NCBI GenBank assembly: GCA_036268875.1
Contig: DATATI010000049.1
Location: 62,001-126,000 of the forward strand
Source of the DNA: Polyangia bacterium
Lineage (GTDB): Bacteria > Myxococcota_A > Polyangia > Fen-1088
DNA: 64,000 bases
Direction: 5' to 3'
Part shown: piece after piece, positions 36,574 through 45,625 of the stretch
How positions within the stretch are numbered: position 1 is the first letter of the stretch
Layout of the letters: each line of letters starts with the position of its first letter
Notes under the pieces: model-generated
Databases searched by the model: none
Seen by the model: the letters and a program-made list of their open reading frames with translations, nothing else
What the model was told of the DNA's origin: nothing
Program-made: the position numbers and the translations under genes

Positions 36574-38325
36574 ATGAAAGTCTTCCCTGACTTTGCCCGA
36601 CCGAAAACGATCCTCTTCCTGACAGTGCCGGCGTTGCTTCTGGCTGCGTGCTCCGGCGCGGTGGGCAACGGGCCGGCCACGGCAAGCGGCAGCGGAAATA
36701 GTGGCGGCGGCAACAACACCGGTTCAGGTGGTGGGACCAGTTCCGGGAACGGCGGGACCTCGGTGGTCGACGTCAGCGGGCCCATCGTCGGATTGCCGGC
36801 ACCGTCGTCGCGGTTGGTTCGTTTGAACAGCAAGCAGTGGGAGAACAGCGTCCAGGATCTGCTGCGTCTGTCGGCCCCGCTCGGATACTCCAGCGCCTTC
36901 GTCCAAGAATCGCTGCAGACTTCGTTCGACACCAACGGCAGCGTTCTGGAGATCGACACCAACCAGTGGGCCGGTTACAAGCGCGCGGCTCTGCAGGTGG
37001 CGAACAAGGTGGCGCGCGACGCGCAGCTGATCCTGGTGGTGGCGCCGGCAGCTTCTGATCCGACCGCGCGCGCGTCCGGGTTCATCAAGACCTTCGGGCA
37101 GCGGGTGTTTCGCCGGCCGCTCAGCGACGCCGACGTCAAACGGTACAGCGATCTCTTCAACCAAGGCGCCGCGTTGCTCGGCAGCGGCGACGCCTTCGCC
37201 GATGGCGTCGAGATGGTGCTGCGGGCGTTCTTCCAGTCTCCCAATTTCTTGTACCGGATAGAGACCAGCGACACGGTCAAAAGCGGAATGATTCCTCTTA
37301 ACGATTACGAGATCGCCCAGCGTCTTTCGTACAGCCTGACCAACTCGACGCCGGACGACACGCTGCTGACCGCGGCGGCGGCGGGCATGTTGCAGTCGCG
37401 CGACAACGTCAGCCAGCAGGCTCAGCGATTGATCGCCGCCGCTCCCGGCCAGGCCATGGTCTCTGACTTTCACTATCAGCTGCTGCAGCTGGAGAACGAC
37501 GATCAGATCGCCAAGGACGCGACGCAGGTGCCTTTGTTCACCACCGATCTGAACGCCGCCCTGAAAACCGAGACGCTTTCTTTCGTCAAGAACGTCCTTT
37601 ACGACCAGAACAAAGGCTTCGGCGAGCTGTTGACGGCGCCGTACACCTTCGCCAACGGCCAGGTGGCGCAAGTCTACGGCGCCAAGGCGGCCACTGGATC
37701 ATCCGACGCGTTCGCCCGCGTCGATCTGGATCCCACGCAAAGGGCGGGTCTTTTGACCCAGGCCGGCTTCCTGACGTTCTACGCCGACGCTGGCGCCACC
37801 ACGAACCTAATCTTGCGCGGCGCCCGCATCGCGGTGGACTTCCTGTGCGTGGACATCCCGGCGCCGCCCCCCAACATCCCGCCGGTGCCGGCTCTGGCGC
37901 CGAACACCACCAACCGCACGCGCATCACCACCATGACAAAGGATGCGCCCTGCAACACCTGCCACACGACTCTGATCAACCCGCTGGGCTTTGCGCTGGA
38001 AACCCTGGACGGCTATGCCCGCTATCGCACGCAGGAAAATGGCCAGCCCATCGACGCCACTGGCCAGTACACCCTGGACGGCAAGCAGGTGTCCTTCAAC
38101 GGTCCGGTCGAGCTGATGAAGTTGATCGGACCCAGCCAGCAAGCGAACGACTGCTATGCGCGCCACTGGGCGGAATACCTTTACGGCCGCGCGGTCACCA
38201 ACGCCACGCCCGCTGACGCCAGCCTGATCACGCAGGCCGGCGCGCGGTCCCGAATCAACCTGTCGGCCAAGGATTTGATCCTGAAGCTGGTCACCGCCGA
38301 CTCCTTCTTGAATCGGGCTCCGTAA
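36574..38325 (+). CDS. DUF1592/DUF1588/DUF1585-type lipoprotein (planctomycete-like) with CxxCH
   Basis: A 583-residue protein, ATG 36574 with AGGGAG seven bases upstream. The lipobox is LLLAACSG, followed by a Gly/Asn/Ser linker. Then comes RLVRLNSKQWENSVQDLLRL (DUF1587-like), FGQRVFRRPLSDADVKRY and RAFFQSPNFLYRIE (DUF1592), LLTQAGFLTFYADAGATTN with APCNTCHTTLINPLGFALE (DUF1588, carrying C-x2-C-H) and a C-terminal DUF1585 block. In Planctomycetes and Myxococcota such proteins occur with DUF1552 partners; the biochemical role is unknown. The next gene follows with its ribosome site overlapping the stop. Confidence 0.88.
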   Translation: MKVFPDFARPKTILFLTVPALLLAACSGAVGNGPATASGSGNSGGGNNTGSGGGTSSGNGGTSVVDVSGPIVGLPAPSSRLVRLNSKQWENSVQDLLRLSAPLGYSSAFVQESLQTSFDTNGSVLEIDTNQWAGYKRAALQVANKVARDAQLILVVAPAASDPTARASGFIKTFGQRVFRRPLSDADVKRYSDLFNQGAALLGSGDAFADGVEMVLRAFFQSPNFLYRIETSDTVKSGMIPLNDYEIAQRLSYSLTNSTPDDTLLTAAAAGMLQSRDNVSQQAQRLIAAAPGQAMVSDFHYQLLQLENDDQIAKDATQVPLFTTDLNAALKTETLSFVKNVLYDQNKGFGELLTAPYTFANGQVAQVYGAKAATGSSDAFARVDLDPTQRAGLLTQAGFLTFYADAGATTNLILRGARIAVDFLCVDIPAPPPNIPPVPALAPNTTNRTRITTMTKDAPCNTCHTTLINPLGFALETLDGYARYRTQENGQPIDATGQYTLDGKQVSFNGPVELMKLIGPSQQANDCYARHWAEYLYGRAVTNATPADASLITQAGARSRINLSAKDLILKLVTADSFLNRAP

Positions 38326-38335
38326 GGAGATGGCC

Positions 38336-39829
38336 ATGAACGCCAAAACGCACGCCAAAACGACGACGAACGGCACGACAATCATGACAAGCAAAAAGAC
38401 CTTCACCCGGCGCCGATTTCTTCGCGGGGCCGGTGGCGTGGTGGTGGGCTTGCCCGCCCTCGACATCTTTCAGCGGCGCGCCAACGGCGCGGCAGCACCC
38501 ACAAAGATCTATTCGGCGTGGATGCTACAGAACAACGGTCTTGTGCAAGGGCCGCACGCCGGCACCGGCGGCGGGCCGATCACCGCCGTGGTGGCCAACG
38601 CGCCGCCGGAGACGGACATGTTCTGGCCCAAGGCGATGGGCCCCCTCAGCGCCGCGACGATGATGGGCGCCGACGCCGATCAGGCCACCAGCCAGCTGGT
38701 CGATTACGCCAGCAAGCTGATCTTCGTGCGCGGCACCAGCTTCAAGCATTCGTTCCAGCACGGCGGCGGTCCGGTGGCGGCGATGACCGGCGCACCGGTG
38801 ACCGGCGTTTACCCGCGCCAGAACCCCACCTCGGAGTCGGCCGAGTTCTTCATCTCGCGCACCATGAACGGCGGCATGCCGCCGCTGACGTTGTACGTGG
38901 GCCGCAAGAACCAGTTCCGCGACGACTGCTTTTCTTTCGGGATGGGCGGCGGCAACCCGCGCGTCGGGGAGAGCAACCCGTACAACGTCTATCAGGATAT
39001 GGTCGGCCTGACCGGGATGATGCAGACCAACCCGGCGATGGCGGCCAAGGTGCTGGCCCAGGACACGTCGGTCAACGACCTCGTTCGCGGCGAGTTGAAC
39101 GCTCTGCTGGCCCGCACGGATCTCAGCATGGACGATCGGCGCCGCGTCGATCTGCACCTGAGCAGCATCCGGGACATGGAGATCAACATGACCACCGTGA
39201 CGGGCCCGATGGTCGACACCGCGTCCATCACCATGATCAACGGCAAGCACGAAGACGATGCCTTCATCGAACAGGCGGCGTTGCTGCAGATGGATCTAAT
39301 CGCCTTTGCCTTCGCGTCGGATCGCTATCGAAGCGCCTCGCTGCAGGTGGGCGGCGCCAACGACCACACGCGCTACACCGTCAACGGCGCGCTGGCGCCG
39401 GCGTATCACCCGGTCTCGCACCGCAATAACTCGGACGGCCAGGACGGCCCCCTCATCGCCAACTCCGTGCAGATACACCACGGCATCGACCAGATTCATG
39501 CCCGCATGTTCAAGCGCCTGCTGGACAAGCTGGCGGCCTACACCCTGCCCACCGGCGGCACGTTGCTCGATTCCAGCGTGAATGTGTGGACCAACTCGCT
39601 GGACGACGGCCCCACCCACGGCAGCAACAACATCCCGTACGTCATCGCCGGCAGCGGCGGCGGGTATTTGCGCACCGGCCTTCACGTCGTCATGCCATCC
39701 GGCACGGCGAACAACCTGGTGCTGAACACGGTGGTCAGCGCCGCCGGCTGCCGCAAGGCGAGCGGCGATCCTGTCGACAACTTCGGCGATCCGGCCTTCC
39801 CGGGGCTGATCACCGACGTCATCGCTTAG
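38336..39829 (+). CDS. Tat-exported DUF1552 protein
   Basis: A protein of 497 residues starting MNAKTHAKTTTNGTT, chosen over ATG 38330 because AAGGAG (38324-38329) then has six-base spacing. The N-terminus has a twin-arginine signal, FTRRRFLRGAGGVVVGLPAL. The mature part fits DUF1552: KTIYSAWML-like start, HSFQHGGGPVAAMTG, RRRVDLHLSSIRDMEI, ALLQMDLIAFAFASDRYRSA, GPTHGSNNIPYVIAGSGGG. Export in folded state suggests a cofactor or metal. It is always or nearly always found beside DUF1592 proteins, as here; function unknown. Confidence 0.88.
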   Translation: MNAKTHAKTTTNGTTIMTSKKTFTRRRFLRGAGGVVVGLPALDIFQRRANGAAAPTKIYSAWMLQNNGLVQGPHAGTGGGPITAVVANAPPETDMFWPKAMGPLSAATMMGADADQATSQLVDYASKLIFVRGTSFKHSFQHGGGPVAAMTGAPVTGVYPRQNPTSESAEFFISRTMNGGMPPLTLYVGRKNQFRDDCFSFGMGGGNPRVGESNPYNVYQDMVGLTGMMQTNPAMAAKVLAQDTSVNDLVRGELNALLARTDLSMDDRRRVDLHLSSIRDMEINMTTVTGPMVDTASITMINGKHEDDAFIEQAALLQMDLIAFAFASDRYRSASLQVGGANDHTRYTVNGALAPAYHPVSHRNNSDGQDGPLIANSVQIHHGIDQIHARMFKRLLDKLAAYTLPTGGTLLDSSVNVWTNSLDDGPTHGSNNIPYVIAGSGGGYLRTGLHVVMPSGTANNLVLNTVVSAAGCRKASGDPVDNFGDPAFPGLITDVIA

Positions 39830-39836
39830 GGGGCGA

Positions 39837-41255
39837 TCACGCGCCGTCGTCGTCTCCGCTGTCGCCGTTGGCGGGAGGGCGCGCGCCCAGGCCGTGTTCC
39901 TCTAGCTTGGCGTAAAGCAGCGGTCGGCCGATGCCCAGCAGGCGCGCCGCCGCCGACCGGTTGCCCTTGGAGCGTTCCAGGGCGCGGGTGATGAGGCGGC
40001 GTTCCAGGCGGGTGATGGCCGGGTGCAATGACAGATCGTCGTCGTCGCGGTGTCCGCCTTCGCTGCGATCGCCGCCGGCGCTCTCGCCGCTGCGCAGCGG
40101 TTCGGGCAGGTTCACCACGTCGATCACCTCGCCGCCGCACAACACGGCCGCCCGCTGCAAGACGTGAAACAGCTCGCGCACGTTGCCGGGCCAGGCGTAG
40201 GCCGACAGTTGCGCCATCGCCTCTTCGGAGACCGCGCGCGCGGGCGTGCCGCGCAGAGCGTGCGCGACCAGCACCGGGATGTCGCTGCGTCGGGCGCGCA
40301 AGGGCGGCAGCTCGATCTCGATCACCGCCAGCCTGTAATAAAGATCCTCGCGCAGCGCCGCGCCGGGAGCGCCGGGCCGCACCGCGCGGTTGGTGGCGGC
40401 GACCAGGCGCGCGTGGCTGGCCTGCGATTCGTTCCCGCCCACCCGTTCGTAGCCACCTTCTTGCACCACCCGCAACAGCTTGGTCTGCAGCGCCGGATCC
40501 AGATCGCCGATCTCGTCCAGGAACAGCGTGCCGTCGCCGGCGGTCTCAAAGCGCCCACTGCGGCGGGCGCTGGCTCCGGTGAAGGCGCCGCGTTCATGCC
40601 CGAACAGCTCGCTTTCGATCAACGTGGGCGGCAGCGCGGCCAGGTTCACCGCCACGAACGGCTGCGCCGCCCGCGGCGAGTAGCGATGGACCGCCCGCGC
40701 CACCAGCTCTTTGCCGGTGCCAGTCTCGCCGGTGATCAGCACCGGCGCGTCGGAAGCGGCTGCGCGCCCGATCAACTTCCACACCGCCAGCATCGCCGCG
40801 CTGGTGCCGATCAGATTGGCCGGCGATTCGTCGCGCGGCAGCGCCGGCGCCGCCGCTTGCAACAACGACCGTTGCTTGATCGCGCGCTCCACCGTCGCGC
40901 GCAGCGACGGAAGATCGAACGGCTTGGTCAGGTAATCGAACGCGCCGTCGCGCATGGCCCGGATGGTCCGTTCGCTGTCGCCGTAAGCGGTGGCGACGAT
41001 GACCGGCACGTCGCGCGCCGGCCCGGCGCGCAGCTCGCGCAGGAAATCCAGGCCGTCGCCGTCGCGCAGGCGGATGTCCAGCAGCACACAATCGAATGCG
41101 GCTGGCCGGTTGTCGTTGCCGGCGGTGGTGCCCAGGGCGTGGCGCGCTTCGGCCAGGCCGGCGGCGGGCACCGCTTGCAAACCCATCGCCGTGATCACGT
41201 CGCAGAGACCCTGGCGCAGGCCAGCTTCGTCTTCGACGATCAGCACCGCGCTCAT
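39837..41255 (-). CDS. NtrC-family sigma-54 response regulator
   Basis: A 472-residue protein: receiver domain with acidic ED at 8-9 and phospho-acceptor D60 (CVLLDIRLRDGDG), AAA+ domain with Walker A GETGTGKEL, the GAFTGA loop (GHERGAFTGAS) that contacts sigma-54, Walker B FLDEIGDLDP, R-fingers, and a C-terminal Fis-type helix-turn-helix (NRSAAARLLGIGRPLLYAKL). It should hydrolyse ATP to open sigma-54 promoters. Its ATG overlaps the stop of the kinase gene. It ends seven bases from the DUF1552 gene. A sigma-54 promoter lies upstream of the divergent efflux operon. Confidence 0.93.
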   Translation of the reverse strand: MSAVLIVEDEAGLRQGLCDVITAMGLQAVPAAGLAEARHALGTTAGNDNRPAAFDCVLLDIRLRDGDGLDFLRELRAGPARDVPVIVATAYGDSERTIRAMRDGAFDYLTKPFDLPSLRATVERAIKQRSLLQAAAPALPRDESPANLIGTSAAMLAVWKLIGRAAASDAPVLITGETGTGKELVARAVHRYSPRAAQPFVAVNLAALPPTLIESELFGHERGAFTGASARRSGRFETAGDGTLFLDEIGDLDPALQTKLLRVVQEGGYERVGGNESQASHARLVAATNRAVRPGAPGAALREDLYYRLAVIEIELPPLRARRSDIPVLVAHALRGTPARAVSEEAMAQLSAYAWPGNVRELFHVLQRAAVLCGGEVIDVVNLPEPLRSGESAGGDRSEGGHRDDDDLSLHPAITRLERRLITRALERSKGNRSAAARLLGIGRPLLYAKLEEHGLGARPPANGDSGDDDGA

Positions 41256-42715
41256 GCGCCGACCCTGACCTGGGCGGCGTCCGCGGCGCCGTTGCGGGGC
41301 AAGGTGAGATCGAACCGGGTGACGACGCCGTCGCGCCCATAGGCCAGTTCGCCGTCATGCGCCTGGGCGATGGCGCGCGAGATGGCCAGGCCGAGACCGG
41401 TGCCGTCCGGCTTGGTGGTGAAGAACGGTTCGAACAATTCGCCGGCGCGACCGGCGGGAAAGCCGGCGCCGTGATCGACCACCCGCAAACGGACGCGGTC
41501 GCCGTCGACGCTGACGCTGACGTCGACGGCGGCGCCGTCGGGCGAGGCCTCGACGGCGTTGCGCAGGAGATTGTCCACCGCCCGGGCCAGGCGATTCGCA
41601 TCGCCGCTGGTCACGGCGCCGCCGCTGGCTTCGTCGCTGACCCGCACGGTTACCTGGCGCAGCGCTGCCCAGGGAGCCAGCGCCTCGGCGCGCCGTCGGG
41701 CCAGAGCGCCGAGATCGACGGGCGCCCGTCTGCCGAGGGCTCGCCCCGACAGCGTCAGCAGATCGGCGACCAGACCGTCCAGGCGCGCGATCTCCGCCGA
41801 CGCATGGGCGATGGCGGCCGCGGTTTTTGGCGACAGCAGCGGCGTCGTCGCCGCGCCCCCCCCGACCGACGGCGGTGACGCCGCCAGATCAAGGCGCAGC
41901 TTGATCGACGCCAGCGGGTTGCGCACCTCGTGCGCCACGCCCGCCACCACGCGCCCCAGCGCGGCCAGGCGTTCCTGGCGCGCCAGATCGCGCGACATTC
42001 GTTCTTGCGCCTGCCGCGACTCGGCCAGATGTCGGGCCAGGGTGGCGATGCCGTCGCCGATGTCGGCCAGCTCGCGCACCGGCGGACGCGGCACGGGCGC
42101 GTGCAGATCGCTGGCCAGGGCGCGCGTCGCCGCTTGCAATGATCCGGCGCCGCGTTTCAACGTCACCAGCGAGATCAGCGCGATGGTCACCAGCAACATC
42201 GCCGACACGGTCAGCGCCGCCACCAGGATGCGCCAGCTTTGCAGGTACGGCGAAGGCCTCACCGCCGTCGCCACCCAGGCCAGCCGGCCGCCGGCGATCG
42301 CCTGCACGCTGGCCAGCAGGCGCGCACCCAGGATGATCACTTCCTGATCTGCGCGCGTCTGCTGCTGCTGCTGCGCCCGCAGCGCCAGCGCGATCATCGG
42401 CGCGCTCCAGGTGGTCGGGACGCGAGCGCCGACCGCCGCCGGGTCGGCCGCCACGCCGCCGCGCATGCCGATGATGTTGGGTGGCGGCGCGTCCGCGTCG
42501 CGGGTGGCGGTGGTCAGGCGTGCCAGCTCTTCGGTGTTCGAGTCGCGGGCGTGCTCGAGGCGCAGGGTATTCGACACCGCGATGGTCCGGTACATCGCCA
42601 GCACCGCCAGGCCGGAGGTCACCACGCCCAGCACTGCCACCATCAACAGGCCGTGGCCGATGGGTCGGCGAATGCGCACGACCGGTTTTTCTAGCAAGAC
42701 GGGTTCCGACGTCAT
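41252..42715 (-). CDS. Membrane sensor histidine kinase (partner of the NtrC-type regulator)
   Basis: A 487-residue kinase: cytosolic N-terminal tail, transmembrane helix at about 19-41, a periplasmic domain with IIGMRGGVAAD and a Gln-rich stretch (ALRAQQQQQTRAD), a second helix near 165-188, HAMP-like segment, HisKA with GVAHEVRNPLASIKLRLD, HATPase with DNLLRNAVEA, DHGAGFPAG and GTGLGLA. It likely senses an envelope or periplasmic signal and phosphorylates the regulator encoded after it. The start ATG 42715 is about 150 bases from the divergent efflux operon. Confidence 0.9.
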   Translation of the reverse strand: MTSEPVLLEKPVVRIRRPIGHGLLMVAVLGVVTSGLAVLAMYRTIAVSNTLRLEHARDSNTEELARLTTATRDADAPPPNIIGMRGGVAADPAAVGARVPTTWSAPMIALALRAQQQQQTRADQEVIILGARLLASVQAIAGGRLAWVATAVRPSPYLQSWRILVAALTVSAMLLVTIALISLVTLKRGAGSLQAATRALASDLHAPVPRPPVRELADIGDGIATLARHLAESRQAQERMSRDLARQERLAALGRVVAGVAHEVRNPLASIKLRLDLAASPPSVGGGAATTPLLSPKTAAAIAHASAEIARLDGLVADLLTLSGRALGRRAPVDLGALARRRAEALAPWAALRQVTVRVSDEASGGAVTSGDANRLARAVDNLLRNAVEASPDGAAVDVSVSVDGDRVRLRVVDHGAGFPAGRAGELFEPFFTTKPDGTGLGLAISRAIAQAHDGELAYGRDGVVTRFDLTLPRNGAADAAQVRVGA

Positions 42716-42762
42716 GGGCTGGCAGAAATGACTGTCTCACCCCTTGCGGTTGCAACCAAACG

Positions 42763-42774
42763 CGACAGCTGTCG
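42763..42774. promoter_or_regulatory. Palindrome CGACAGCTGTCG, candidate activator site
   Basis: A perfect 12-base palindrome in the divergent region between the kinase gene and the outer-membrane factor gene, 54 bases upstream of the sigma-54 -24 box. A further half site CGACA follows at 42782-42786 and GACTGTC precedes near 42730. Position and repetition fit an enhancer site for the neighbouring NtrC-type regulator; this is inference. Confidence 0.45.
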
Positions 42775-42827
42775 TCTTTCACGACAGGATGGCGGTCGGT
42801 TGCGGGCCAGTTTCTGCGGCGCGCGAC

Positions 42828-42842
42828 TGGCCTGCTTGTTGC
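42828..42842 (+). promoter_or_regulatory. Sigma-54 promoter of the efflux operon
   Basis: TGGC at 42828-42831, seven bases, TTGC at 42839-42842 (GG-N10-GC, the invariant -24/-12 spacing). Expected transcription start is near 42853, with the operon ATG at 42864. The next-door NtrC-type regulator is the obvious activator. The -24 box lacks the A after TGGC, so it is not a perfect consensus. Confidence 0.55.
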
Positions 42843-42863
42843 CCATGCGCAGGTTACTCGCGC

Positions 42864-44237
42864 ATGAACTTTGTCTTCACATTGCTGTCCTGGGCGACTT
42901 TGATGGCCGCCGATCTCCCGTCGCCGGCCGCACCGCCGCCACCGGCCGAAAAACCCACCGCGCCGCCGTCCGGGCCGTCGTTGACCCTGGCCCAGGCCGA
43001 ACAGAACGCCCTTCGCCGCCAGCCCAGCATTCGCCAGGCGAACGGCCAGACCGAGGCCGCTGCCGGGCGGGTCGAGGAAGCGCGCGCCGGATACTTGCCG
43101 CAGGTGACGGCCAGCGGTCTCTACGAACGAACCACGGGCAACTATGCCCCCCGCCCGGGTGCGCTGCCCGCCAGCGCGATGACGGCGATTACGATGACGA
43201 CGACCCCAGCGCCGTCGTGGACGACGACTTACAACACCTGGTCGTTCGGGCTGACCGGCTCGCAGTTGATCTACGATTTCAACGCCACCGCCGATCGCTG
43301 GCGCTCAGCGGCCGTCAGCCGCGACGCCGCCGATTCCAACACGCAAGGGGTCACCTTGCAGGCGCTGCTGGCGGTGCGGCGCGCGTATTTCCAGGCCCGC
43401 GCGCAGCGCGATCTGCGCCGAGTCGCCGAGGAGGCCGTGGCCAATCAACAAAAGCACCTGGATCAGATCCAGGCCTTCGTCAAAGCGGGTATGCGCTCGG
43501 AGATCGATCTGGCGACGGCGCGCACGGCGCTGGCCAATGCCCGGGTGCAGATGGTGACGGCGGAGAACGCTGAATTCTCGGCGCTGGCCGTGTTGAACCA
43601 GGCGATGGGCCTTCCGGAAAATCAGCCGTTCGAATTGACCGACAGCGCTCTGCCGCCCATCAACGGCGAGGACGCCACTTCGCGCGACCTGACCGAACAG
43701 GCCTTGCGGGCTCGTCCGGAGATCGCGCTCGCCAATCAGCAGCGGCGGGCCCAAGAGCTGCAGGCGGCGTCGCTGCGTGGGAATTACGGTCCGTCGATCG
43801 CGGCCGCGGCGAGTTTGACCGGGGTGGGAAAATCTCCAGATAACCTGACACCGAACTGGTTTGTCGGGTTGAACGCCACCTGGGCCATCCTGCAAGGCGG
43901 ACTCACCACCGGCCAGGTGCGCGAAGCCAACGGTACGCTGGCCGCGCTGTCCGCGCAGGCGGAAGCGGTTCGCCTGCAGGTCATCGTCGACGTCGAGCAA
44001 GGCCGCCTGGCCGTCCGGGCCGCCAAGTCCAGCATCGACGGCGCGGAAGAAGCCCTGTCCAACGCCCGCGAGCAGCTGCGCCTGGCCGAGGGGCGCTACC
44101 GAACCGGGCAGGGCAGCGTCATCGAGCTGGCCGACGCGCAGGTGGCGTACACGACGGCAGAGGCGCAGGAAGTGTCCGCACGCTATAGCTTGGCCAGCGC
44201 GCGCGCGCAGCTTTTGGCCGCATTGGGGGTTCGATGA
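42864..44237 (+). CDS. TolC-family outer-membrane efflux protein
   Basis: A protein of 457 residues starting MNFVFTLLSWATLMAADLP. Two tandem OEP domains: LTLAQAEQNALRRQPSIRQA with AAAGRVEEARAGYLPQV, then QGVTLQALLAVRRAYFQARA; second half DLTEQALRARPEIALANQQR and the C-terminal RYRTGQGSVIELADAQVAYT, the typical TolC-type final helix pattern. It forms the outer-membrane channel of the pump encoded by the next three genes. Start 42864 fits the sigma-54 promoter; in-frame ATG 42744 is upstream of it and lacks a signal. The stop overlaps the adaptor gene by four bases. Confidence 0.9.
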   Translation: MNFVFTLLSWATLMAADLPSPAAPPPPAEKPTAPPSGPSLTLAQAEQNALRRQPSIRQANGQTEAAAGRVEEARAGYLPQVTASGLYERTTGNYAPRPGALPASAMTAITMTTTPAPSWTTTYNTWSFGLTGSQLIYDFNATADRWRSAAVSRDAADSNTQGVTLQALLAVRRAYFQARAQRDLRRVAEEAVANQQKHLDQIQAFVKAGMRSEIDLATARTALANARVQMVTAENAEFSALAVLNQAMGLPENQPFELTDSALPPINGEDATSRDLTEQALRARPEIALANQQRRAQELQAASLRGNYGPSIAAAASLTGVGKSPDNLTPNWFVGLNATWAILQGGLTTGQVREANGTLAALSAQAEAVRLQVIVDVEQGRLAVRAAKSSIDGAEEALSNAREQLRLAEGRYRTGQGSVIELADAQVAYTTAEAQEVSARYSLASARAQLLAALGVR

Positions 44238-45625
44238 GCTCGACGAGACGTGGCTGGTGGATCGCGATCGGTGTGGCGGCGGTGGTGGTCGTGGCGCTGG
44301 TGTTCCGCGCGCACGAAAAAGGCAAGGCGGGAGAATCGAGCGGCGCGCAGGCGCAAGGGCAGGGCGCCGGCGCCGGCTTGAAAGGCGGGCGCGGCAACCC
44401 GGCTGATCGCCCGGTGCCGGTGCTGACCGCCAAATCCGTGGCGCGCGATATCCCCATCACGGTGGAAGGCCTGGGCTCGGTCACCGCGTACAAGACGGTG
44501 AACGTGCGCACGCAGGTCGACGGACGTTTGCAGCGGGTGATCTTCCGCGAAGGGCAGTCCGTCAAATCAGGCGAGGTGCTGGCCGAGATCGATCCGCGCC
44601 CATTCGAGATCATGCTGCACCAGGGCCAGGCCGCGCTGGCCCGTGATGAGGCGCAGCTGCACGGGGCCCAGCGCGACCTGGAACGGTATCAGGCAGTGGT
44701 CACCGACAAGCTGATCCCGCAGCAGCAGGTGGACGATCAACGGGCGATGGTCGAGCAGTTCCAAGGCGCCGTGCAGGGCGACCAGGCGCAGATCGAAAAC
44801 GCGCGCCTGCAGCTGGATTACGCGCGCATCAAATCGCCCATCGAAGGCGTCACCGGTGTGCGCCAGGTCGATCCCGGAAACGTGGTGCACGCCGCCGACG
44901 TCAACGCCATCGTGGTGGTGACGCAGCTGGATCCCATCGCCGTCCTTTTCACCCTGTCGCAGGACGAGCTGCCGCGCGTGGCCCAGGCGCAGGCGACGGG
45001 CGCGCTGACCGTCGAGGCGCTGAGCCGGGACGGCAGCCAGGTGCTGGCCACCGGCAGGTTGGAGGTGGTCGACAACCAGATCAACCAGAGCACGGCGACG
45101 ATTCGCCTGAAGGCGATCTTCCCCAACCCGGCGGCCCCTCAACATGCGTTGTGGCCGAATCAATTCGTCAAGGCGCGGATGCGTCTGGCGGTGCGCAAGG
45201 GCGCGCTGGTGATCCCCGGCGTGGCGGTGCAGCGCGGGCCACAGGGCACGTTCGTGTACACCGTCGGCGAGGATGACAAGGCGGTCGTTCGTCCGATCAC
45301 CGTCGACGTTTTGCAGGGCGATCAGGCGCTGATCAGCAAGGGGCTGCAACCGGGCGAGGCGGTGGTGATCGAAGGACAGAATCAGCTGCGGCCCGGGGCC
45401 AAGGTGGTTTTGCGGGCGGGTGGCGGCAACACCGGCGGCGGCAACGGTGGCGCCGCCGGAGCCAATCGCAACGGCGCCGGTGGTGCTGGCGCTGGCGGCG
45501 GCCGTCGTCGGGCCGGCGCCGCGGGCATGAGCGACGGCGCCGCCAGCGGCAGCGGCAATCCCCTCCGCGGCGGCCAGGCCAGCGCCGAAGGAACGGCGGC
45601 GGGCAACGGCTCCGGTCATCCATGA
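44234..45625 (+). CDS. RND efflux periplasmic adaptor (MdtA-like)
   Basis: A 463-residue membrane-fusion protein: N-terminal membrane anchor WWIAIGVAAVVVVALVF, linker, lipoyl half VNVRTQVDGRLQRVIFREGQ, coiled-coil hairpin (QAALARDEAQLHGAQRDLER ... QIENARLQLDYARIKSPIEG), beta-barrel block RLKAIFPNPAAPQHALWPNQ, GALVIPGVAVQRGPQGTFVY. The QNPAAPQHALWPNQFV-like segment and the VPVLTAKSVARDIPITVEGL start are close to MdtA. The C-terminal 70 residues are a Gly/Ala/Asn tail. Overlaps its neighbours at both ends by four bases. Confidence 0.92.
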   Translation: MSSTRRGWWIAIGVAAVVVVALVFRAHEKGKAGESSGAQAQGQGAGAGLKGGRGNPADRPVPVLTAKSVARDIPITVEGLGSVTAYKTVNVRTQVDGRLQRVIFREGQSVKSGEVLAEIDPRPFEIMLHQGQAALARDEAQLHGAQRDLERYQAVVTDKLIPQQQVDDQRAMVEQFQGAVQGDQAQIENARLQLDYARIKSPIEGVTGVRQVDPGNVVHAADVNAIVVVTQLDPIAVLFTLSQDELPRVAQAQATGALTVEALSRDGSQVLATGRLEVVDNQINQSTATIRLKAIFPNPAAPQHALWPNQFVKARMRLAVRKGALVIPGVAVQRGPQGTFVYTVGEDDKAVVRPITVDVLQGDQALISKGLQPGEAVVIEGQNQLRPGAKVVLRAGGGNTGGGNGGAAGANRNGAGGAGAGGGRRRAGAAGMSDGAASGSGNPLRGGQASAEGTAAGNGSGHP

